Source: Phocoena phocoena
Lineage: Eukaryota > Chordata > Mammalia > Artiodactyla > Phocoenidae
NCBI RefSeq assembly: GCF_963924675.1
Contig: NC_089220.1
Location: 163,345,270 to 163,409,269 of the forward strand
Direction: 5' to 3'
DNA length: 64,000 nucleotides
Part shown: one piece after another, positions 43,701 through 55,920 of the stretch
Numbering within the stretch: position 1 is the first letter of the stretch
Layout: each line of letters starts with the position of its first letter
Notes under the pieces: generated by a model
Seen by the model: the letters and a program-made list of their open reading frames with translations, nothing else
The model's database searches: none
What the model was told of the DNA's origin: nothing
Position numbers and translations under genes: made by a program

Positions 43701-46599
43701 GATGGACTGAGCTCTCAGTGCAGCTTTCAGCTCAGTTCCAATAGCAGATCCTCAGAGAAGTCTTCCACACCTTCCCCTGCGCCGAGTCCACAGGTCACCC
43801 CGGCCCAGCTCTAAGAACTCAGGGAGCACTAGGCTTTCCTTTCACAACATCTCTCAAACTGCAATGAAACAATTAACTGTATTAAGTATACACAGCTGTA
43901 TACAAGTGGGTAAATGCATATCATTGGTTGTTTAATGTAAGTCTCCCCTCTACCAACATAATACGGAAGTTCCTGTGTTCTGTTCCTTGAATCACGTAAG
44001 CATTGAATAAATCCATGCTGAGTGAGTAAGTTACAGTTACTGCTTCATCCACCTTAATCAAGAACTATCACCGAGGAAACCTGGAAGAATTAGATATTTC
44101 TGAGAGCTCTGCAAAAACAATTCAGCTTTTGTCACTGGGACACCAGTGCCTGAGTCACTCTCTAAGGCGGCCCAGTCGTTCCCATGTTCTTTTCCAAACA
44201 CTTAGAAGTTGATGAGAACATTCCTCTCCCTATCCTTTCTTTGTACAAACCCACTGGTTGAAGTTAAATTCATCTGTTATTAATTATTGATACCCTTCAT
44301 AGAGCCTAGGGAAACAACTTCTAACTAAGGTGGTTTTCAGTAGCACGTATACGGTGTAATATGTCGCATCATAAAAGAAAACAAGAGAAAATTATTTAAG
44401 ACAACCTTGGAACATTTCAACTGCAAAAATGTAATTGGCATTTCAATCACGTTGGCCACTTGGTGTTTCGTTTGGGGGACACCCTGCAAGTGTTTCCAAC
44501 ATTCATGAAATTTGTTCCTTATCGAGACAGGGGGAGGTGGCCTCACATTGGCAGCAGGACCAGGATGGAACCTTGAGCATCTGACATGGAGTGTGGCCGC
44601 TTCCTCAGCAGCAGGGGCTGGGGCTCCCTACTCTCAAGGGCTGCTGTTAGCAAGAATCAGTGTCTTCCCATCTCCAGGGCTCGTGCCACCACCAACCATC
44701 CACTTCATTTTTTGCTCCATCTGTCCTAAATATCTTTTCCCCATCTCATGGTCTTTCCCCATCTCCTGCTTTCTGCTTACTCACAGCTCTGCTTACTCTC
44801 GACTTCCTCCTCCTTTCTCTATGTCTTTTGGCTTTTAATAACCAGACCAGTTAACCAACCTGCTCTATACTGTGAACTTGGGCTCCTCAGGGAGACGTGG
44901 ACAGGTTCAGTGACCATCATTCCTGTTGGGCAAAGTTCTTGTGAGGCTCCTATCAAGGGCTCCTGGGCATGCTATAGATGGGTCACCTCCATCCAGCCGC
45001 CTGTCATGAGTGGCGAGATAACAGAAGTTAATAAGGGCCACGTGGCCTTGGGTAGAAACCCTCTGGAAAAAGTGGGCTGGCTCAAGAACCAGAAACGAGT
45101 CCATTTTAAAAGCCATCGAGTAACTAAATTTGGAATGCAGGAAAGTTCCTTATTTTCTCCAGTGAAATAACAGCCATTCAGATTTTGCTAATTTCTCTAT
45201 TTTAGTCTACTATTCTCTTTCATGTTTGCTACTTTTTTGAAAAAGTGAAAGCAAAGATCAAAATGCCACAGTATAAATACAAAATCAGTAACCGGGTCCT
45301 TTGTTCTAATATTGACTTTTCACCCTTTAAACCCATTTTCTCATTCTATTTTTCATCAGAACTCTGCGGCTCCCAAGTACAAATATAAATGGACAAAGGC
45401 CTGGGAACTTTGCTTAAAACTGCAGAAAGGAGTTGAAGTTCACACTTGGACCATATCCAGTTTTCTGCCATCACAAAACTCTATTCAATCCCCCTGCTTA
45501 GGAGAAGCAAATTACATAAAGGAACAAAACTTTCCTTTTATCTACTTTTCAATTTATTATGTATAAGTATTCTTGTAAAAAGTTACTTTGGTAGACTTCT
45601 AGTGGTCACGTATGTCTCAATTACCTGTACAACTAACTTCACAAATTTTTAAGTTAATAAAAATATAAGCATCGTTTATCCTAAACCTAAATTATTTTAA
45701 TTCAGAAAAAAAAAAAAAAATCACTAAGTTACTCATTTCTCTGTGGGTTGGGTTCCAAAGAGTAAAATCTGTGAGCATGGTGGGGAAAAAAAACTTTGAG
45801 AGAGAGAAAAAAACGTAAATTCTTCAAATACCCATAAACGAGCAAGCTGTTTTGTCATTTGAAATATTATCAGTATGTTTGCTGATTCATATCATACAAA
45901 TATTCATTTCATACTTTTGGAATATGAGAAACACAAAATTCAAGATTATGAAGCGTGTTTACTCTATAAGCAAGAGTACTAAATGTGTCATCAGCAGAGT
46001 TTATCAGTTTACAATTGGGAGGGTTTAGGCACCATCAAAGAGGAACTTCTACAAGATAACACAATAAAGCTAAGATCCTAGTCTCAGCAGATTTATATGA
46101 GGGCAAAAAAAGGAAGTAACTCACTTTTTCCAACTATGGGAAACAGGAAGAAAGCAATTCTCCTCTATGATAAATGAGCCATTCTGAGCTGGGAAATCAG
46201 AGCATCTCCCTGTTTCAGGCACTCCGTTTGTGCATTTCCTATTCTTTGCTGCAAGCTGTTTCTTTCATCTTACAAATACAAGAAAATAAAAACTGTACTA
46301 TTGAGGACATATGAGGAACTTAATCTTGAAAGAGGTGAACTACGATGATGTATTACTATAGCACTCTGATATAAAATCAGAAGGAGACGGAGTTTGCTAA
46401 AGCGTAATATTGTTATCATTTAAAGCTAAGTTTATTTGGGGGAAGAAGACACATTCTGAATGACTCACCAAGGTTAGTGCGCTGAGGCCACCACAGACCT
46501 TCGAGGCCATTTGACGTGAGTTGTCTCGATAAACCCATACCCAGGGTGTTATCAACGACCCCTGCTCCAAGAAACCAAGGTGAGAACCAACAAGTGGAA
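40791..46599. other. Repeat-poor intergenic region just beyond NEBL
   Basis: In nearly 6 kb I recognise almost no transposon sequence. Exceptions are a possible L2-like end at about 43935-44035 and an unplaced repeat-like part at 44520-45170, where a 140-codon plus-strand frame (44748-45170) without any known domain lies. An A15 run is at 45706-45720. There is no supported exon. The low repeat load compared with 1-40 kb may reflect regulatory constraint next to the gene or be chance. Confidence 0.4.
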
Positions 46600-46619
46600 C
46601 CATTTTGTTATATCCTGCA

Positions 46620-46625
46620 TTTATT
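46620..46625 (-). terminator. NEBL: Candidate distal poly(A) signal of NEBL
   Basis: TTTATT on the plus strand is AATAAA on the NEBL strand. About 25-55 bases beyond it in the transcript direction there is a GU-rich stretch ('ggttccacttgttggttctc' then 'accttggtttcttgg'), the arrangement needed for cleavage. It lies about 5.2 kb after the stop codon. Confidence 0.5.
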
Positions 46626-49302
46626 TAAGCAAACCGAATGTGTAGAGATAGGAAATTAAAGCGTTATAATGTTTTACAAATACAGAAAGAAGACACAGAA
46701 TAATAATACCCTGGAGAGAGCGCATCTGAGAACGCGGTTCTATCACAGGAGAACACTTGCAGGGACCACCTGGAAGCCAAGGCCGCTGCATCCATCTGTC
46801 ATTCTTGTTCTGACATCGTTGACGTCGTTTTAACAGATAAATCAGCGATCTGCTCTTAAACGAATGGTAATACTAATGATTATGGTAGCCGTGAAGGGTT
46901 TGTGAGTAACTATCTATACATACATGATGCTAGGCTTAATGTGTTATTTCAATGCCGCTGTACATTACGCAGGGGGAAATAACGTCTTGTTACACAAGTC
47001 CTGCGACATCCACTAAAATGTGAACTAGTTTGCATAGGTTAGTCCTTTGGGCAGCACGATGCTCTAGTCCACCAAGGCTTAAAGATTCACAGTGTAGAGG
47101 AAAGAAACATGAGTTAAAGCATTTCTACTAAAATATATTTTAATAGCTGGTGTTAACAATTTGCATAACAAAAGCCAGATTATATTAATACCATCGTATT
47201 GTTCTGTAAGCCCCCTCATTTTAAAAACATGAAGCGTTTCCTGTAAAACTGTACGCTCTCAAAGTTAGTACAATCTTGCAAATTAATCAGCAGCCACAAT
47301 CCTACATATTTTGAGGCAAAGAGAAGCCAATCTGCACAATGATTCAATTTGGGGTTTTAATCACAGGTCAAAGACCAACGGTTCCACACCCCTCCTGTAA
47401 CACACTCGGTGCTGCTTCTACATGCTCAGCAGTTCGTCTGAACACCGAACTATGAGGCGGTTTTCTCTTTTCCTTTAAAATAAATCATTCTTAACAGCAA
47501 CTGGGTTACAAAGAAGTATATACTATGCACATTGAATACCATATGTCAAACACAAAAAGCCTACGGGATTCCCATGAAGATACTGAAGTAACATGGACAA
47601 CTGGGGAGGAGGTCCGCCTTAGGGATCCTTCCAGGCTTGCGGATCAGGGAATGATGGCCACAGAAGCATCGTACAGCGTCTTGATTTTTTTGGATCAGCA
47701 CTGGTTGGCAGTGCCTGGAAAGAACCCTAATGGGCACGGAATACTTCAGAAAGAGACCTTCATTTTAGCATTCTTAACTTGGTTTACGCAGCTTCTTATT
47801 AACTAAAGCTTTCTCACCTCCATGTCGGGTTACCCCAAACAACCGTACTCCAGCCACTTTCAGATTATCAGAAGCAAACAGCTAAGGTATAATGAACTTA
47901 TGAAGTGAATTTCATCTTATGTAATGAATTCAGCCTCATAACATAACTCTTCTATCTTACAATAGGTATTTTAAATCTCAAACCTAAAGTTAATGTTTAT
48001 GCATCTCAACTATATATAAATCCACAAAGAACCTTTCAGAAATAGACGGAAGAAGTCAGTATTTTCTAAACCTCTAGAGGTAAAATACAATCATCTATCA
48101 CATTTCGTATCTGTCAGGAGCATCTCACTTCCCCACCATAAAAAATACCAATCATATAATAAAATATTACTATAGAATAGGCAGAAGCTTGCTTGCTTGG
48201 TTTTCTTTCCAAGACCATAGCGAATAAACAAGTGTAATCATAAAGGCACCTATATATTTTTTATATCTCTGTATTATAATTTTGATATAAACTGTTAATA
48301 TATCCACTTTATATAGGGAGGTGTTATTAAAGGATCACACCCATTTTCTTTATCTTTTCATTAAAAACATTCTACTGGAGATGGACAAACCTGAAAAAGA
48401 GATGCACCTTGAGCTTCCACTGTGTGTTTAGAAAAGTCTGCTTCCCAAATCCCAGAGTGTTGTCTAGCTCAACATGGAGGATAAGGAAAGAAAAGACTGT
48501 GGCGAGACTGGAGAAAATGTATCTTCGTCATCCTCATGCAATGAACCTGGTGGCAAGAGAGGGGCTGGTCTAATCGCATCCATATTCGTACAAGGTGCTC
48601 CTGGGAATTGTGCTTGCAAATTCCTGTGTGGTGTCTGAGGCGGGGGAGGCCTGAGAAGATGCAGGGACAGCGCGGAGAGCTGACAACCAGACAAATATTT
48701 CAAAGTGGGCTACACTGCGGATGTGTAAACAATAACAAGAAGACACGAAGACTTTGTCTTGCCACAGGTTAGAAATAGAAAGCTCTCCCAGAGAACGAGA
48801 ATTAGTAAAAACGCCTACTACAAAAACTTACACCAAAAGCAATATATTCTGTTGCCATGCTCTTCTCAAAAAAGAGATGATCCACGTACAGTTCTGTTTT
48901 CGGAACTTTGAAAAGCATATCAAACTGCCCGTGTGCTTTTATCAGGTTTGAGAACACATTTAGAAAATCAGGTGCATGCTCTCTGTGCTCGGGCATATAC
49001 ACAGTCTTCTTTAACTTGATTTTTAAAAGGATTGTTTTTGAAACCATTCTTGAGCTGTCAGCGTTATATGTAGCATCTGCCCGCTGCCAAATCGAAGGCG
49101 AGAGGGGGAGTGTGGAAAGGGGACAAGTTGTCCGAGAATACAGTTTTGAAAATGATGCTGTAAAAATAGCGCTTTGGTTTTATACATCTATTGTTTCCTA
49201 TATTTCTGCTGAGATGCTTAATATCCTGACAGGCTTTAGTAATGGTGACAACACTATCAAATCATAGCATCAGGAACATGTGCAACTGGTTCTCTCTCAG
49301 TC

Positions 49303-49308
49303 TTTATT
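49303..49308 (-). terminator. NEBL: Candidate proximal poly(A) signal of NEBL
   Basis: AATAAA on the minus strand, followed by 'gactgagagagaaccagttg' and then a T/G-rich part ('tgttcctgatgctatgattt'). It lies about 2.5 kb after the stop codon and could give a shorter 3' UTR. Confidence 0.35.
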
Positions 49309-51780
49309 GTAAAATAACTGCCCTCTAGTTAAATTCTGATCCGATCTTAATTCCTGAAGGCTGGAAAGCAGAAACATTTTACTATGCAAACATTATGTGA
49401 AGCTTAAAATTTTAGGAGAATTATTCCCCAAATAAGTATTGACGTTTACATTCAGTGAATCTGATTTTGAAATCAGTGGATGAGAAAAACAGTGAAACAT
49501 CAAGCTGTTACTTTATGGTTACTTCCCCGATTATAATCATCATTTCAAATCGGTTTCCTTTGAGCTTCCTATAAATGTGTTATTTATCAAAAATTGTACC
49601 CGTCTTACATTTCCTCTGCAAATTTAATCAACAACTACTCTTTTATAATCACAAAAAAGTAGTCTGTCTGGGTGAATCTTAAATATTTACTTAATGGTAT
49701 AATAAAACTAATAAGCAAGCTTATTGCCCTCAGTTTTAATGCACAGAATTTTTGCAAGAATATTGCAAGTTCCGCTTGTCTTTGCAGGTTTTTGTATAAG
49801 ACACCAAGATCTATATGGGGTTTAATCAGATGAATCACAACTGGTCATTCAATGACAGAAAATCAGCTAAGCTGGCTATGTGGTAATATGTAAAACCCCC
49901 TCAAAAAATCTCTAGTTATTTGCCTGAATTTTTCTCTTTTCAATTTTACATCAGTGTCACGTAGATGCAGCTTGAATGTAATACAGCTTATTTAATTACT
50001 CTTTTAGCCTGATCAAAATCAGACTACAGATTTTCAAAATGATGTGCTTACTTTTCAAAGGTGTACATGAATTAACATTTGCCTTTGAACCAATAAACAT
50101 TTCAGTGAAAGATGTTTTACAGCATATTTTGTTAATTTCTTTGAATATATTATTAAGGCAGAAAGCCCCAAGGCCCATACATTTGATGACATTTTTATAA
50201 CTTTACTTTTTCAGTTTCATTACAGCTACAGAGTCAGGCCCTACATGGCTGCTACCCTGTTGCAAGTCTCACTAAGGGCATGGTCAGAAAAACACAGAGT
50301 TGCTGATGGACCTTCGTCTCTCCAGTGATCTTGACTGTGGACTCCAGGTTAAACTTCACGACATGACGGTCACGGCTGTGAACCCAGCAAGAGCCTGCAG
50401 AGTCACTCATTTGGAAATGAAAATGTGACAACGATCTCTTTTTAAATGAACAACCTGTTGGGCCTGTACCTCAAATCTCTGGTGACCTCCCAATCTCACC
50501 CCTGGATGTGATTTACAAAATAAAAACCAGAAAGCGGAAAGGAAGTCTTTTCATTAAGCGGTTTTAGTGGCTAGATTCCCATTCCAGAATCTGAATACCA
50601 TTTTCCCAAATAAGAAACCAGATCACCTGTCTCTGTGTGTGGAGCTGGTAATCTTTTGTTCGCTGGCTTCCCCCAGCACACTTCGTATTCCGACTTTGTA
50701 ACTGGCTTTTATGAAGTTTTCTTTGCTTTTAAATCAATAGCGGCATTAAGTTAATGAAAGCTGTTCAATAAACACCTAAATCACTTATTTGCTAGAGTAT
50801 ACATCTATTTCCTAAGGTGTAAATCCTTCAAAACTAGAGTGCAATGCGGCAAGAGAATCTCAAGCAACTTTTCAAGTTATGTTTTTCTGATGAGCTGGCA
50901 ACTAGAGGAAAGGGCTTTTAGATATCGGCCACACTTTTTGTTTTAATAACAGGAACAGGCAGTGCAGCTGCCTATGTTACAGAAGCTTGAACCTACATGA
51001 CATGCAACAGGGTAAAGGCTATTAGTATCAGGGAAATAATATAGATGACCTTAAAATTTGCCCTTTGTAGAGTAGCTGTGAAGTAATTTGGTCCTGACAT
51101 TCTAGGCAGTCAAGCATATACTTAGGTCCATAGAATGTAAATGGAGAGTAGGATACACCTCGGTACAAATGAGAAATAAATAGACCGAAGTTGGCCCAAG
51201 GAACAAGGAAATTTCTTTGTTCAGTAGAAGTTTCTAGATCCCTAAGGCCACCAGTCAATATAATTTTAACCAAACTGTCATTCTGCCACTGCTTACATTT
51301 AATATATTTAGGCAATTTTCACTTGAATTGGAAATTGCCTCGTGACTCAAAAGCTAAATGGTTTTTAAATTATCGGCTGTGTTACTGAATTAAGAGGACT
51401 GGCTTCTGGTGATTCCAAAGGGACAGCTAAGAAATTTCATATACTTGTGACATTTAAGGGACAATCAACATCTCTATTAAAGTCTACAAAAATACATTTC
51501 CCCGGAAGGGTTCACGATAGCCAATCAAAGGAAAACATTAACACAATTAGCAGCACCAGGTCTCCAGACCTAATTATTTTGTTTATACGAATTACCGAAA
51601 ATGCTGCTGTTTTCAGCCCAGAAGTCATTCCTTCTTCCTGGTACCTGCGTGTCTAATTGTCAAAGGAAGGATAGATTACCGTAAAATAACTGCCAAGTTG
51701 TCTTAAAAGTATCTTCTACCTTTTAAAAAGATTACGTTTAGTGTACATTAGAACAAAGCTCAAAGGGCAAGGAAAAATGA

Positions 51781-51957
51781 TTAATTAACAAACTCAATGT
51801 AATTCGCCGGAAGCATCCCGGTTTTCCCAGTTCTCTGCACCGTGCCGTACATCCAGCCGTCGTCGATGGGCTGCACGTTGACGATGTAGTCGCCATCCCT
51901 GAAGGAGACTTCATCTTCATCCTGGGCACTGTAATCGTACATGGCTCGGTAGGTCCT
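51781..51957 (-). CDS. NEBL: NEBL terminal coding exon: C-terminal SH3 domain
   Basis: NEBL encodes nebulette, a cardiac Z-disc actin-binding protein, and by another promoter LIM-nebulette (LASP2), a focal-adhesion actin scaffold. Both isoforms end in the same SH3 domain, which binds proline-rich partners. This exon encodes 58 residues and a TAA stop (51781-51783). SH3 marks are the 'AMYDY' (ALYDY-type) start, the acidic 'DEDEV' of the RT loop, 'DDGWMYG' with the binding tryptophan, and '[12 protein letters not shown]' at the end. The acceptor is 'ctttccctcctcag' directly before codon AGG at 51957, phase 0, and joins in frame to the exon at 53456-53562. The ending IEFVN separates it from LASP1 and nebulin, which end differently. 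The frame stays open into the intron to 52074, but that part is not coding. Confidence 0.94.
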   Translation of the reverse strand, partial: RTYRAMYDYSAQDEDEVSFRDGDYIVNVQPIDDGWMYGTVQRTGKTGMLPANYIEFVN

Positions 51958-53455
51958 CTGAGGAGGGAAAGACGGGGTCACACGGTGGACACCAAGATAG
52001 TCACAGCCGCAAATGCGGATCGCAACAAACCAACCCACGCTTAAAGTAACTATCAGGAATCTTCCCAAGCGCATCTATTTCTGGAGTCCTGCAAACCAGA
52101 GCGTACTGTCTGTCCTGACTGTGTTCATCTCAAGGTTACTAGTCTGGCAAAAGACGTAATACTGGGGGCCAGAGCAAGCCGCTGAATACAATAGCCAGCC
52201 CGTCAAAAAGTAAGCTCTGAAGCAGTAAAGCCACTCCCCCAGCTTCAGATAAACCCAGAGACCTTAGATTATGTAGATTCTCCCCCAGTCCACATTCTTC
52301 AGAGAACAAAACCCACCATAGTGGCAGACAGGTCCAAGTCACTGCCAAATCACTACCGTCGGTCCCCTGGCAGAGGTAATGAACTTGACTAAAAATTTTT
52401 GTTTCCTCTTAAAAATATTTAAAACAAATAAAAGAAAAAATCCATAATATACTCAACAGGTTTTTGTATCACAGTGATAGAAATCTAGCATATAAATGTC
52501 CTGAATATTAAGTACATATAATTAAATCCTTGTTATAATGAGGAAATTTTTTAAATGAGTTTTACTATATTTGTTTTCATTTGAGGCCAAGAGTTTAGCT
52601 AATAATATCAGACAATCTCAAAATCAAGTGTATTCATAGACTGAGGAAACTGGCTGAGATGCAAAGAACTTTAGAGTGAATAAAGATACCTTACTACCAG
52701 TTATAAAAAAATAAGTAGGTCACAGACGTGTGACGTATAGCCCAGAAAAACAGTCAGTAATATTATAATAACTTTAATATGGTGCATAATCCATAAAAAC
52801 ACCAAATCACTATGCTGTACACCTGAAACTAATATAATATTGTAAGTCAACTATACTTCAACAAAAATACATTTTAAAAAAGGTATTTTACGAGCTTAGA
52901 AGGGCCACCTATTTCTAAGTGCACAGGCAAAGGCCAAGGGACTGTGTCAGGAGCCTGGAGAAGCAATTTCACCATAAGATACCACATTTGACTAAATGAC
53001 CCGGAACACTGCTTCCAAGCCTTACATTCAGTGAATGAATCAGCACCCCAAGATTTCCAGAGGAGGACTCAAAGACATGCTGGCTGTGTCATTTAGCTCT
53101 CAGTGGCCATTTTGATTCACTAGTTAACGTGACCAGATATTTGTGCTTTTTTTACTGAATGAAGACCATAGTTGATGACTTCCAATCATGAGATAACAAT
53201 GAGGTTATAGTACTGGTAGAGTCTTTGTATGTTTTACTGTTTGCATGTTTTCTCATCGTGCCTCCCCTTCTCAACGGTTTACCCCTATATGTCTTCCACT
53301 TCTTTAGGGAAGCTTGTAAAAATGCAACACATCATCATTTACCCTTTATATTAAAAATGTACCCTATTCAATTCAACTGTACTCTATGTGCATTTACATT
53401 CTGGAGATAAAATATGAAGACCAGGGAAGGAGGAACGCTTCAAATGGGCACTTAC
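51958..53455 (-). other. NEBL: Last NEBL intron
   Basis: About 1.5 kb between the linker exon (donor gtaagt at 53455) and the SH3 exon (acceptor cag ending at 51958). It follows the GT...AG rule. It holds a short decayed LINE-1 3' end at about 52790-52878 in the plus orientation, antisense to the gene. Nothing else is recognised. Confidence 0.85.
52790..52878 (+). mobile_element. LINE-1 3' end fragment
   Basis: Contains 'ctatgctgtacacctgaaac' and 'tgtaagtcaactatacttca', followed by A-rich sequence, the last bases of a LINE-1 3' UTR. Antisense to NEBL. Confidence 0.75.
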
Positions 53456-53562
53456 TAGATTTGGTGAATGCTGCATTGACCTCATGGATGACAAGCTGGT
53501 CTGATGCATGTACCCATACCCTTGAGAATGGCTTTGCTGGTAGGCTCCAGGAAGAACAGGTG
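53456..53562 (-). CDS. NEBL: NEBL penultimate coding exon: serine-rich linker before SH3
   Basis: The exon is 107 bases, read on the minus strand. It starts by completing a split codon (two bases, 'ca') after acceptor 'gtttaacgtccag'. It encodes a 35-residue linker that begins PVLPGAYQQS, continues GYGYMHQTS, and ends SMRSMQHSPNL. It closes at donor 'cta|gtaagt' in phase 0, which joins to AGG ACC TAC of the SH3 exon. The text matches the known NEBL linker between the nebulin repeats and SH3, with small substitutions. The linker is disordered, Ser/Gln/Tyr rich, and has no enzymatic role. A stop codon in the same frame just upstream of the acceptor (at about 53572) supports the exon start. Later in-frame acceptors (at 'ctggag' or 'taccag') would shorten it by a few codons but are less likely. 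Confidence 0.9.
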
Positions 53563-53932
53563 CTGGACGTTAAACAGACACACACACAAAGAATCCTTAA
53601 ACCGAGTCTCGAAGTACCCCTCCCAAGCCCTCAGGTGACCCCATGCTCTGCTAGACATTTCTGAAACCAAATGCCATTTTCAGTGTCATGTGAAATTTGA
53701 AGAGTGATATTGTAAGTGATCTCTAGAGCAATATAAATGTCAGTAATTAAGGACATATATAGGTAACCAGTTTAACATGCAGTTAAATATGTCAGAAATA
53801 TTTGTATTACTCTATTGCCGATGCTATGTTAAAACAACACAAATACAAAACAGAAATTTCCCGCAATCCCTTAACAAAATCCTGTTTTCATTTGGCCATG
53901 GGATCCTTGTAGGTATTTTCCAAAATAAAAAT

Positions 53933-54146
53933 AAGAAATTTAAAGGAATTTACAACAAGGACCTATTGTATAGCACAGGGAATTATACTCAATGTTTTAT
54001 AATAACCTATAAGGGAAACTAATCTGAAAAAGAACAGATTTACATATATATGCATAACTGAATCACTGTGCTGTACACCTGAAACTAACACAGCATTGTA
54101 AATCAACTATACTTCAATCAAAAGAAAAGAAATTTAAAGGAATTTA
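53933..54146 (+). mobile_element. Truncated LINE-1 3' end with 20-bp target-site duplication
   Basis: The body, 53953-54126, is only the last 174 bases of a LINE-1 3' UTR ('acaaggacctattgtatagc', 'ctgtgctgtacacctgaaac', 'gtaaatcaactatacttcaa'). It is flanked by aagaaatttaaaggaattta at 53933-53952 and again at 54127-54146, a perfect 20-base duplication. Strong 5' truncation is typical of LINE-1 insertion. Antisense to NEBL. Confidence 0.93.
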
Positions 54147-55920
54147 ATTGGATTGTCAATGACAGGGTATAAGTGTTTTCACAGGATATTTACTAATGGG
54201 TGCTTTCAATATTTTGAGACATACTGTTGAATATTACCTTTACAAAGACGGTAAACATAGCATAGGTTTAGCAACAAATGTTTGTTAAGCCTTAAAAGAA
54301 CATTTTACTTAGAATATTATGAATTATCCATTTTATTTTTGGCTATAAGTTAGCTGGATAGTGTTATGAAAGCCTGAGGAACGAAACCACTTAAAGAATT
54401 TCGTAAACATTATCCTTCTATAATACATAAAAAAAGAGAGTATTCACTTAGCTTGTGCTGTTCTCACCACTAATTAATGACATTCAAAAGACATAGTTCC
54501 TGTTTTGAAGAAAACTGAATTCTAGAGAAACCAATACAGAAGCTAGATAAAACCCCACAAAATCAGTAGTGTGTGTTTAAGTATTAGTAACCAGAATCAT
54601 GGGCTATAAATGAAGGTATTTTAGTAGGCATGCCCTTCGTTGTGGTTTGAATAATTATATGATGCACTAGTAAAACTTCTATGATATATGTGCTATAAAA
54701 ACCCACAATAGGTTGCCATCTTTGTTCAATCAGGTTGAGTATATAAAGTAATTATCATGGGTTGATTTACTCAGGACAGTTATAATAAAAGAATAAAGCA
54801 GATGTAATTCTTGGGTATTATGAATAATTAATATTTTATAAGTGGCACACTCATTCTAATGATATATGAGAACACCAAACTTTAAAGAAGTTTAATCATC
54901 AGAAAATTACAAATCATTAATCTGTTCTCCAGATAATAATGATATTAGGTTAAATGGGGATTTTTAAAATAGTTCTTGAATTAATTCATATTACAATGTT
55001 GTTACAACTGTGTTTATTTAATGTCTTTTTCGAGAAAGATCTTTACTTGGATTGTAGTATATTATAAAGTGATTAAACATCAAATATGTCAGAAAACAGC
55101 ACTTTTTAACATTATCAACTCAATTTGAATATTAACATCACTAGATGTCAAGGATGTTGTCATAATTCAGTCATGAAGAAAAAATACGGGAATTCCCATA
55201 AATATCTAGACCTACTTAACTAGCTGAGTAAAAGAGCTCTTTCTTGTGTTGGAAGCTGGAAGCAATGACCATTCATTTATTTACTCCCTTGACTATCGGC
55301 AAGCATTTAAGAGACTTCATGGATGCACAGAGCTTACTACCTTTCCTGTCACTTAGTAAGCTTGCGTGGATGTTAACAATAATCACTGCCCACTATGCTC
55401 AAAGCATGCAGGCGTAAGAGGAGTGACAGAACTAACTGCCCTCCCAGAGCAGTGATGGCCTTGGACATCTGTCCTTTGCCCAATTAAGGAAATGGCTCAG
55501 GATACTTGGGGCATTTCCTTAAATACATTATTAGTCAATGACTCCAACTGCATCCCCAGGCCAGCAGTCTTGTACTGGGTTTTATCCACTTAAAGAAGAC
55601 ATTTCTTCATTATTATTTTGATCTATTTGTAAATACTTAAGATGAAATAAGTAACCCTTGACAATTAATAAAAATAAAGAAGTAAACACTTAATCCTTTG
55701 TTACACTACTTAACTATGACCTTTAAATTTTGATGTATAGAATCATGCACAACCATCTTAAAATGTTTTGGGGAGAAAAATGATCAGGAAAGGATAATGA
55801 TGAAAAGACTCTTAAATATGCTATCTCATCAGCTGTAATGCGCTTATGTTTACACAGGTCGTGCATGATAATCCCAGTTTAGCACCCATCAGTACTGACA
55901 ACTCAAGAATGTCGTTTAAC

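Larger units (their letters stand above)
46600..51780 (-). other. NEBL: NEBL 3' untranslated region (predicted extent)
   Basis: The NEBL stop codon ends at 51781 on the minus strand, so the 3' UTR runs from 51780 toward lower coordinates. NEBL transcripts in mammals are known to have long 3' UTRs. This stretch is A/T rich and has no recognisable transposon in about 5 kb, as expected of a constrained UTR. I place the distal end at about 46600 because of the poly(A) signal at 46620-46625, with an earlier alternative end near 49285. Frames inside it, such as 48908-49267 plus, are regarded as chance. The extent is an inference. Confidence 0.55.

Noticed and set aside
51958..52074. Extension of the SH3 open frame upstream to a Met at 52074
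   Set aside because: A strong polypyrimidine tract and cag acceptor lie directly before AGG at 51957, and the linker exon joins there in frame. The extension is intron.
53394..53670. Minus-strand open frames of 62-63 codons over the linker exon
   Set aside because: They are in the other two frames. The true NEBL frame here is short because the exon is only 107 bases.
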